A stretch of DNA of 28,775 nt, from assembly GCA_045604545.1 (NCBI GenBank), contig JAZUOG010000001.1:1-28775 (forward strand). The letters run 5' to 3'. The notes under the pieces are model-generated. The model saw only the letters and a program-made list of their open reading frames with translations, ran no database searches and was not told the origin of the DNA. A program made the translations under genes and the position numbers. The first letter of the stretch is position 1, and each line of letters opens with the position of its first letter. Positions 22,681 through 28,775 of this stretch are shown here, one piece after another. This DNA is from RGIG1959 sp045604545 (GTDB lineage: Bacteria > Bacillota > Clostridia > Oscillospirales > Acutalibacteraceae).

Positions 22681-23946
22681 TTACCATTTCGGACCGACCA
22701 GTCCCCACGGTGTGGTTTCGGTCATGCAGAAATAATGGGCGATGATCTGATCGTATGTCCAGCCCGCCTCGTTGGCATAGCCCGCCATGCCGTACTGACT
22801 CATGCCGATGCCGTGACCGTTTCCGCGGGTCTCAACGGAGACACTGCCGTTCGATTCGCCTGTCACGGTGATGGCGGGGGAGTAGCAGTGAATGGTGGGG
22901 TGATAGTAGTTGACGGCGGTGTAGATGTCGGTGCCGGATACGTATTTTTTGGTGCCTTTGGAGTTGTAGTAATACAGGTTGGAGTACGCCATATAGGGGC
23001 CGTCCTGTTTGGTCGCGTACAGGGCGTATTCGCCTGCGCGGGTTTCCTGATGGATCGTGTCGACGCCGATCCAACGCTTGAGACAGGTTTTGAGCTCGTC
23101 CATCGGAATGGTGAAGCGGTGAATGAAGGCATCGATCCCCGCCGAGCAATGAGCGATCCATTCGGGATTGTCATAGTAGCTCTGCACGGGAAGCAGATAC
23201 GGCAGCTCCGTGTAGCCCCATGCGGTCAGTGTGGAGCAGGTCGTTCCCGCACTGCTCGCGGAATAAAACACCTGACACAGCTGACCGTAGGCGGATTTTG
23301 ACGGATCGTTATAGGCGATCTTGATGCCCAGAACTTCGCCGACAGCGTTGTAGATGCGTTTGTCGGTCGTGTCGTTCAGATTGATGTCTCTGGACATATA
23401 AATGTTGTAGGAAGCGCCGTTATAGCAGTGACGCGCCAACACTGTGTAAGCGGCGACCGCCATCGCTTTCCAGCCCTCGGTGCTCTTTTCGGCGAAGGTG
23501 GACATACCCGTTTCATACCGCACGATCTCTGCGACCGCCATTTGCAGATTTTCTTTGGTGTCGCCCGTAAAAGTCTTGCCGGTGGCTTCGTTATACACCT
23601 TGATGTTTTTCATGTACACCGTCTCGTTGGTGATACCTTTGCGCACCGTCACGCCGGGTGTGGTGAACGGCACTTTGGCATCGCCTGCTACGGACTTGTA
23701 CAGCATCAGGGTATCCAAGGTGTTGACAACCTTGTCGGCGTTGAGATCGCACACGGACAAGTCGATGCCGGCTTCCTCGTGGGACGAGGAATAGGCAAAC
23801 AGCATCATGACATCGTACATGTTGACGGTATTGTCGCCGTTGGCATCACCGGCAGAGCCTGCGGATACCGTGAAGGGGACCCATGCGCAGGTGACGAGCG
23901 TGGTCGCACACAGCAATGCGGCGAGAAGGCGGCGGAATCGTGACAT
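22681..23946 (-). CDS. SpoIID-type protein with an N-terminal dockerin
   Basis: 421 residues. A signal peptide (about 1-29) is followed by a type I dockerin-like pair of calcium loops (GDANGDNTVNMYDVMMLF and CDLNADKVVNTLDTLMLYK, about 32-90), then a SpoIID/LytB domain: EIVRYETGMSTFAEKSTEGWKAMAVAAYTVLARH (with the catalytic-Glu region), and the C-terminal signature RGNGHGIGMSQYGMAGYANEAGWTYDQIIAHYF. SpoIID proteins are lytic transglycosylases that remodel peptidoglycan. A dockerin placed before this domain is an unusual order. The start at 23946 follows AAAGGAGA; the open frame further upstream overlaps the next gene and is spurious. It shares the dockerin family with the two proteins at 14577-17252. 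Confidence 0.8.
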   Translation of the reverse strand: MSRFRRLLAALLCATTLVTCAWVPFTVSAGSAGDANGDNTVNMYDVMMLFAYSSSHEEAGIDLSVCDLNADKVVNTLDTLMLYKSVAGDAKVPFTTPGVTVRKGITNETVYMKNIKVYNEATGKTFTGDTKENLQMAVAEIVRYETGMSTFAEKSTEGWKAMAVAAYTVLARHCYNGASYNIYMSRDINLNDTTDKRIYNAVGEVLGIKIAYNDPSKSAYGQLCQVFYSASSAGTTCSTLTAWGYTELPYLLPVQSYYDNPEWIAHCSAGIDAFIHRFTIPMDELKTCLKRWIGVDTIHQETRAGEYALYATKQDGPYMAYSNLYYYNSKGTKKYVSGTDIYTAVNYYHPTIHCYSPAITVTGESNGSVSVETRGNGHGIGMSQYGMAGYANEAGWTYDQIIAHYFCMTETTPWGLVGPKW

Positions 23947-23963
23947 GAGGGTGGTCTCCTTTA

Positions 23964-24971
23964 TCATAGCGTTTGGAACATCACGGAAATGAAATTGGTG
24001 AAAATGGACGCGGCCATATACATCACCAGTGCCAGCACAAACGATGTGCCGCCGTAAATGGGCAGTTGCGCCTGATACCCTTCGGGATACTCTTCGCGGG
24101 CGCGTCGAATGGTTTTCAGACAGGATTGGAGATAGACAGAGTTGCCGAACAATCCGAAGAACAGCCTCACAGCAAAGGTCGTCAGGGTGACGAGTCCGAG
24201 CAACAAAACGGCAGGCTGAACGGACGGATTGTCGGTGATCCATGCCGCGAGTGCCGGATAGGAAACACTGCTCAGTCCGGTGCTGCTTTCGAAAGGCAGG
24301 AACACATACATATAGGCGATGCCGGTAGACAGGACGCCGAGCATCAGATTGAACGCCATAACCAGTGCGCCCATGATGTATTGCTTGCGATGGAACAGCC
24401 AGTACTCCGTCAGGAAGAGCGCACACCAGTTCATGCTGACTTTGGATTTGTTGCGGCTCATTTTTTCAAAGCGCGGCATGTAGTATTGCGTATTGGAAGC
24501 GACGACCGCCGCTACATCGCGCGCCGTTTCGCCGTCAATGTCCGCGTCGGGGGACACGCCGCCGAAGGGGGACTGCACATGAAACGGTGCATACTCATGA
24601 TAGTTGTTTTGGGGGGCACCGTAGGGAGCATGAAACGGGGGAGGAGGCGGAACGTCTTGAGAATGCCATTCTTCCGAAGGGATCTCTTTCCCGCAGTGGG
24701 CGCAGAATTCGGCGAAGGAGGGGTTCGCGTGACCACAATGAGGACAGCACTTGTCGTTGTCGACGGTGTCTTGTGGGGCGCTTTGGTTGACGGCTTTATC
24801 GCGGGACCATTCGTTTTCGGTTCCGTGATCGGCGGCATACACGCATTCGCCCACATCGTTCCAACAGTCTCTGTGATGAGGCGCGCCGCAAACGGGACAG
24901 GCGACAATGTCGTCGGAGTCCTTGAAAGCACGGTGGCAATGAGGACAGGACAGCCCTTCATAAAAAAACAT
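23964..24971 (-). CDS. RING/zinc-ribbon DUF2628 membrane protein
   Basis: 335 residues. An N-terminal prokaryotic RING-like finger, CPHCHRAFKDSDDIVACPVCGAPHHRDCW, with a further Cys (GECVYAADH), is followed by a zinc ribbon (CCPHCGHANPSFAEFCAHCG), a Pro-rich linker and a DUF2628-like region with about four membrane segments (MNWCALFLTEYWLFHRKQYIMGALVMAFN...). Function unknown; prokaryotic RING-like proteins of this plan are often linked to membrane-related processes. A consensus promoter (TTGCAA/TATACT) precedes it, and it is 17 bases ahead of the SpoIID-dockerin gene, so the two are probably co-transcribed. Confidence 0.75.
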   Translation of the reverse strand: MFFYEGLSCPHCHRAFKDSDDIVACPVCGAPHHRDCWNDVGECVYAADHGTENEWSRDKAVNQSAPQDTVDNDKCCPHCGHANPSFAEFCAHCGKEIPSEEWHSQDVPPPPPFHAPYGAPQNNYHEYAPFHVQSPFGGVSPDADIDGETARDVAAVVASNTQYYMPRFEKMSRNKSKVSMNWCALFLTEYWLFHRKQYIMGALVMAFNLMLGVLSTGIAYMYVFLPFESSTGLSSVSYPALAAWITDNPSVQPAVLLLGLVTLTTFAVRLFFGLFGNSVYLQSCLKTIRRAREEYPEGYQAQLPIYGGTSFVLALVMYMAASIFTNFISVMFQTL

Positions 24972-25013
24972 GGTGATTCAACTCCCTGTGAAAGTTACAA
25001 AGCATCACTTTAT

Positions 25014-25042
25014 AGTATAGAGGTATTCGACAGGTTTTGCAA
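25014..25042 (-). promoter_or_regulatory. Promoter of the DUF2628 gene
   Basis: On the minus strand: TTGCAA (25037-25042), 17-base spacer, TATACT (25014-25019); a leader of about 35 bases. Confidence 0.6.
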
Positions 25043-25081
25043 CAACCGTTTGGCATGTTTCAAAAAAAGTTCATGAATTTG

Positions 25082-25120
25082 AAAAAAAGAAGGCTGTCGC
25101 AAGGTATCTGCGACAGCCTT
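25082..25120 (-). terminator. Terminator of the tspO gene
   Basis: An 11-bp perfect stem AGGCTGTCGCA/TGCGACAGCCT (25091-25101 and 25109-25119) with a run of T on the minus strand. Confidence 0.85.
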
Positions 25121-25130
25121 TCGGCGTATA

Positions 25131-25607
25131 TCAGGGACGATTGATCACATAAAAAGCCAAATTCAGATAAGCGGCAAACACGCACCAGACGAGATACGGA
25201 TACAGCAACCGTGCCGCTGTCGGATCCAGTCGTCGGAAGGCGAGGATGGTGTACACGATGAGACCGATGAGCAACAGCAGCCAGAAGAATGCGAACAACT
25301 GCCATTCCAGACGGAAGAAGAAAAAGGTCCACAGGGTGTTGACGGCAAGCTGGATCCAGTACAGCTGAAGTGCCGCTGTTTTCCCGCTGTCGGAGAGAAG
25401 GGAAATGCGATACGCCGCAATGCCCATCAGGATATACAGGATCGTCCACACGACGGGGAAAAGCCAACCGGGCGGTGTGAGAGGCGGTTTTGTCAGTCCG
25501 TCAAACGAGGCAGGTCCGAGAATGGAACCGATTGCCGCCGCGGCCAGCGTACCGCCGATGTAGAGGAGCGCGTTTTTCAGGTTGATGGTTTTTTGAAAAA
25601 ATGACAT
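25131..25607 (-). CDS. TspO/MBR family membrane protein
   Basis: 158 residues, five membrane segments. The family pattern is clear: LGPASFDGLTKPPLTPPGWLFPVVWTILYILMGIAAYRI, then LYWIQLAVNTLWTFFFFRLEW, ending LYPYLVWCVFAAYLNLAFYVINR. TspO binds porphyrins and other tetrapyrroles and is a stress-related membrane protein. ATG 25607 is the family start; the longer frame carries an unrelated N-terminus. Own terminator, so probably monocistronic. Confidence 0.9.
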   Translation of the reverse strand: MSFFQKTINLKNALLYIGGTLAAAAIGSILGPASFDGLTKPPLTPPGWLFPVVWTILYILMGIAAYRISLLSDSGKTAALQLYWIQLAVNTLWTFFFFRLEWQLFAFFWLLLLIGLIVYTILAFRRLDPTAARLLYPYLVWCVFAAYLNLAFYVINRP

Positions 25608-25671
25608 GGCACAGTTCCCACCTTTGCTTTTATGGTACTGTAAGTGTATGCCGCTTGCGGGAAAACTATGC

Positions 25672-25703
25672 AAAAAAAATGCCCGACCGCAACGGGTCGG
25701 GCA
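25672..25703 (-). terminator. Terminator of the APH-like kinase gene
   Basis: An 8-bp or longer GC stem GCCCGACC/GGTCGGGC (25681-25688 and 25695-25702) followed on the minus strand by eight T's (25672-25679). Confidence 0.85.
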
Positions 25704-25712
25704 AAAGGGGGA

Positions 25713-26462
25713 TTATTCGTAATCGGCAATGTTCGCCCACGAAAGCAGGAATTCGCGCTCTTCGGGCTTGCCTTTGACCGATTGAGAAGCGGCAACGATC
25801 GGCATCCATTGCTGGACGTACTGCTTGGCGGTGTCGCTCTTTTTGCAGAACAGGTTGAGATAGGTTTCTGCGCCTTCGGTATCACCGGCAAGACAGAACA
25901 GCAGATAGGTTCTCGCAGCATCGGCGGACGCGTTGCCCTGTGTGGCGTGCGACCAGTCGAGGATATATGCCGTGCCGTCCTCTTTGATGATGATGTTCGA
26001 CGGGTTGAAGTCGCCGTGACACACCTTTTTGTGCTTGGGCATACCCTCGAGACGATGATGCAGTTCATAGCGGCAGGTCGCGTCAAGATCCGCTTCGCTG
26101 ATCTTGCGGTTCATCTTGTCCTTCAGCTTGTTGAGAAGCGGGGAGGTCTTTTGATGCATTTCCAGCTGAATATCGACGAGAAGTTCCAGGTATTCCGCTT
26201 TCTTGTCGGGATTTTCCTCCATCATGGAGCTCAGCGTCTTGCCTTCGATGAAATCGGTGATGATCGCCCATTTGCCGTCCACCTTCGTGACCTCCAGCAC
26301 ATGGGGCACGTTCAGACCGGTTTCCTCAATGCGGGCAAGATTGAGCGCTTCGTTGAGAATATCCGCTTTGGAATAGTCCTCGTTAAACACCTTGATGGCT
26401 TTGTCGCCATCGCGGTAGATCGTTTTCGTGGCACGCACGGCAATCGGATTTGTCAGCTTCAT
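25713..26462 (-). CDS. Aminoglycoside phosphotransferase-fold (APH) kinase
   Basis: 249 residues with a kinase-like fold: a glycine-poor N-lobe with the lysine in KAIKVFN, then the catalytic loop CHGDFNPSNIII (Asp catalytic, Asn metal) and the metal motif ILDWSHA. Members phosphorylate small molecules such as choline, amino sugars or antibiotics; the substrate is not evident and resistance should not be assumed. It lies 19 bases after adhE on the same strand without a terminator between, so it can be read from adhE. Good AAGGAGGG ribosome binding site. Confidence 0.8.
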   Translation of the reverse strand: MKLTNPIAVRATKTIYRDGDKAIKVFNEDYSKADILNEALNLARIEETGLNVPHVLEVTKVDGKWAIITDFIEGKTLSSMMEENPDKKAEYLELLVDIQLEMHQKTSPLLNKLKDKMNRKISEADLDATCRYELHHRLEGMPKHKKVCHGDFNPSNIIIKEDGTAYILDWSHATQGNASADAARTYLLFCLAGDTEGAETYLNLFCKKSDTAKQYVQQWMPIVAASQSVKGKPEEREFLLSWANIADYE

Positions 26463-26481
26463 ATCGTTGTCCCTCCTTCGA

Positions 26482-28775
26482 TTATCGGCCGTAATAGGCG
26501 GCGAGATACATATCCTTCATTTCGCTCATGAGCGGGTAGCGCGGGTTGGCGCCGGTGCATTGATCGTCGAATGCCTGCTCGACCATATCGTCGAGGGTGG
26601 CAAGGAAGTCCTCTTCCTTGATGCCGTATTCGGCAATGCTGGACTTGATGCCGACCGATGCTTTGAGCTCGTTGATCGCGGCGATGAGCGCGTCGAGCTT
26701 TTCTTCGTCGGTGTTGCCGCCAAGTCCCAGTGCATCGGCGATCTCCGCATAGCGGGCAAGGGTGTGGGGGTGATCGTATTGCGAGAACGTACCCATCTTG
26801 GTGGGAACGGGAACGGCGTTGTAGCGCATCACACGGTCGATCAGCAGGGCGTTGGCAACACCGTGGGGCAGGTGATGGAACGCGCCGAGCTTGTGCGCCA
26901 TCGAGTGGCAGATGCCCAGGAAGGCGTTGGCAAATGCCATACCCGCCATCGTCGAGGCGTTCGCCATCTTCTCGCGGGCTTCGGGATCGTTCGGGCCGTT
27001 GTCATAGCAGCGCGGCAGGTAGTCGAAGATCAGCTTGATCGCCTTGATGGCAAGACCGTCGGTATAATCGGTTGCGAGCATCGAAGCATAGGCTTCCAGC
27101 GAGTGGGTCAGCGCATCGATACCCGAAGCAGAGGTGAGACCCTTGGGCTGGTTCATCATCATGTCGGTGTCGATGATCGCCATGTTGGGAAGCAGTTCAT
27201 AGTCAGCCAGCGGATATTTTGTGCCGGTGCTTTCGTCGGTGATGACGGCGAAGGGGGTGACCTCCGAGCCGGTACCCGACGAGGTGGGAACGGCGATGAA
27301 GTAGGCTTTTTGTCCCATCTGCGGGAAGGTGTACACACGCTTGCGGATATCCATAAAGCGCATTGCCATGTCGAGAAAGTCGACATCGGGGTGCTCGTAC
27401 ATCACCCACATGATCTTGGCGGCGTCCATCGCAGAACCGCCGCCGACGGCGATGATGCAGTCGGGAGCGAACGCCTCCATCGCCTTGGCACCGGCTTTCG
27501 CGCAGGCAAGCGACGGATCGGGCTCGACGTCAAAGAAGGCGGTGTGCATGATGCCCATCTGATCGAGCTTTTTGGTGATGGTGTTCAGATAACCGTTGTG
27601 ATACAGGAACGAGTCGGTCACGATGAAGACCTTTTTCTTGCCGAGGACGGTTTTCAGCTCGTCAAGAGCAACAGGCAGACAGCCCTTTTTCATATACACC
27701 TTTTGCGGTGTGCGGAACCACAGCATATTCTCTCTCCTCTCCGCCACGGTTTTGATGTTGATGAGGTGCTGAACACCCACGTTTTCCGACACCGAGTTGC
27801 CGCCCCACGAACCGCAGCCGAGCGTGAGCGAGGGAGCAAGACGGAAGTTGTAGATGTCGCCGATGCCGCCTTGTGCGGCAGGGGTGTTGACAAGAATACG
27901 GCAGGTCTTCATGCGGGCTTCAAACTGTGCGAGTTTGTCGGTTTCGACAAGCTCGTTGATATAAATGGAGGAGGTGTGACCGTAGCCGCCGTCGGCGATG
28001 AGGTGTTCCGCTTTGGAGAGAGCGTCTTCGAAGTCCTCGGCTTTGTACATGGCGAGAACGGGAGACAGCTTTTCGTGAGCAAATTCCTCCGACAGATCGA
28101 CGCTTTCCACTTCACCGATGAGGATCTTGGCGGTTGTCGGAACGTCCACGCCCGCAAGGGTGGCGATGGTGTGGGCGGTCTGACCGACGATCTTGGCGTT
28201 GAGGGCGCCGTTGATGATGATGGTTTTGCGCACCTTCTCAAGTTCGTCGCCGTTGAGGAAGTAGCAACCGCGTGCTTCAAATTCCGCTTTGACCTTGTCG
28301 TAGCTTTCTTTGAGGATAATGACCGACTGCTCCGAAGCACAGATCATGCCGTTATCAAAGGTTTTGGAGTGAATGATGGAGTTGACGGCAAGCAGGATAT
28401 TCGCCGAGTTGTCGATGATGGCGGGGGTGTTGCCGGCGCCGACACCGAGTGCGGGCTTACCGCTGGAGTAGGCCGCCTTGACCATGCCGGGACCGCCTGT
28501 GGCGAGAATGATGTCGGCGTTTTTCATGACGGTGTTGGTCAACTCAAGCGAAGGTACGTCGATCCAGTCGATGATGCCTGCGGGGGCGCCCGCTTTAACA
28601 GCGGCTTCAAGCACCAGTTTTGCCGCGGCGATCGTGCTGTTCTTGGCACGGGGGTGCGGGCTGATGATGATGGCGTTGCGGGTCTTGAGTGCCAACAGGC
28701 ACTTGAAGATTGCGGTGGAGGTGGGGTTGGTCGTCGGAATGACCGCCGCGATAACACCAATCGGCTCGGCGATGC
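26482..28775 (-). CDS. adhE: Bifunctional acetaldehyde-CoA/alcohol dehydrogenase (partial, 5' end beyond the window)
   Basis: About 764 residues are present, with the N-terminal 100 or so missing. The aldehyde-dehydrogenase half contains EPIGVIAAVIPTTNPTST, ALGVGAGNTP and the catalytic Cys in NGMICASEQS. The iron-dependent alcohol-dehydrogenase half contains GGGSAMDAAKIMWVMYE, GTGSEVTPFAVI and the metal-ligand run CHSMAHKLGAFHHLPHG. It converts acetyl-CoA through acetaldehyde to ethanol with two NADH, balancing redox during fermentation. AdhE forms spirosomes in known species. The reading frame is open to the window edge, so an internal TTG at 28695 is not the start. Confidence 0.95.
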   Translation of the reverse strand, partial: IAEPIGVIAAVIPTTNPTSTAIFKCLLALKTRNAIIISPHPRAKNSTIAAAKLVLEAAVKAGAPAGIIDWIDVPSLELTNTVMKNADIILATGGPGMVKAAYSSGKPALGVGAGNTPAIIDNSANILLAVNSIIHSKTFDNGMICASEQSVIILKESYDKVKAEFEARGCYFLNGDELEKVRKTIIINGALNAKIVGQTAHTIATLAGVDVPTTAKILIGEVESVDLSEEFAHEKLSPVLAMYKAEDFEDALSKAEHLIADGGYGHTSSIYINELVETDKLAQFEARMKTCRILVNTPAAQGGIGDIYNFRLAPSLTLGCGSWGGNSVSENVGVQHLINIKTVAERRENMLWFRTPQKVYMKKGCLPVALDELKTVLGKKKVFIVTDSFLYHNGYLNTITKKLDQMGIMHTAFFDVEPDPSLACAKAGAKAMEAFAPDCIIAVGGGSAMDAAKIMWVMYEHPDVDFLDMAMRFMDIRKRVYTFPQMGQKAYFIAVPTSSGTGSEVTPFAVITDESTGTKYPLADYELLPNMAIIDTDMMMNQPKGLTSASGIDALTHSLEAYASMLATDYTDGLAIKAIKLIFDYLPRCYDNGPNDPEAREKMANASTMAGMAFANAFLGICHSMAHKLGAFHHLPHGVANALLIDRVMRYNAVPVPTKMGTFSQYDHPHTLARYAEIADALGLGGNTDEEKLDALIAAINELKASVGIKSSIAEYGIKEEDFLATLDDMVEQAFDDQCTGANPRYPLMSEMKDMYLAAYYGR

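Noticed and set aside
23947..24426. Upstream extension of the SpoIID-dockerin frame
   Set aside because: Overlaps the well-supported DUF2628 gene in another frame and lies before a clear signal peptide with its own ribosome binding site.
28695..28775. AdhE starting at TTG 28695
   Set aside because: The frame is open to the window end and encodes the conserved EPIGVIAAVIPTTNPTST segment, so the gene is cut by the window.

Overview
The window joins two unlike pieces of DNA. Positions 1 to about 10615 are AT-rich and behave as an integrated mobile element. From about 10616 to 28775 the sequence is GC-richer and reads as the chromosome of a spore-forming, probably anaerobic member of the Clostridia (Oscillospiraceae/Ruminococcaceae-like, probably gut). 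The evidence is spoIIGA-sigE, a SpoIID-type protein, type I dockerin repeats, AdhE and a choloylglycine-hydrolase-family enzyme. This placement is inferred from gene content only.

Element, cargo part (1-6620): a same-strand, very AT-rich cluster. In order it encodes a PqqD-like peptide-recognition protein, an acyl/peptidyl carrier protein, an HPr-kinase-like kinase, a nucleotidyltransferase-fold protein, an ABC exporter, a protein tentatively of the BtrH/C39-like cysteine fold, a GNAT acetyltransferase with its own promoter, and a small orphan protein closed by a strong terminator. PqqD, HPr-kinase-like kinase, nucleotidyltransferase and ABC exporter together are known from lasso-peptide (RiPP) clusters. 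A carrier protein plus a possible carrier-dependent acyltransferase beside them is unusual. The precursor peptide and core maturation enzymes, if present, lie left of the window. The first 85 bases are an exact inverted copy of part of the PqqD gene, so the left edge may be an assembly fold-back.

Element, backbone (6830-10615): a zinc-ribbon protein; a structured leader with a terminator, a 13-codon leader ORF and a hairpin that hides the ribosome binding site of a sigma-like regulator; a non-coding stretch of about 500 bases folding into many hairpins; a MazF-like toxin; a 56-residue ORF; and a large serine recombinase driven by a perfect consensus promoter with an overlapping dyad. The recombinase ends next to what looks like the 3' remnant of an interrupted host gene (10613-10741), so the right attachment site should lie near 10600-10630.

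Chromosome: FliB-like Cys-rich protein (-) diverging from a bile salt hydrolase/penicillin acylase (+); the spoIIGA-sigE sporulation operon (-); two tandem secreted dockerin paralogues (-); a TIM-barrel isomerase with DUF1294 (-); a lipoprotein glycosidase-like, MATE exporter and Mrp ATPase operon (+); a cold-shock gene with a long structured leader (-); a SpoIID-dockerin fusion (-); a RING/zinc-ribbon DUF2628 membrane protein (-); TspO (-); and adhE followed by an APH-like kinase (-), with adhE cut by the window end. Most single genes or operons end in recognisable intrinsic terminators. No tRNA, rRNA or CRISPR array was seen.
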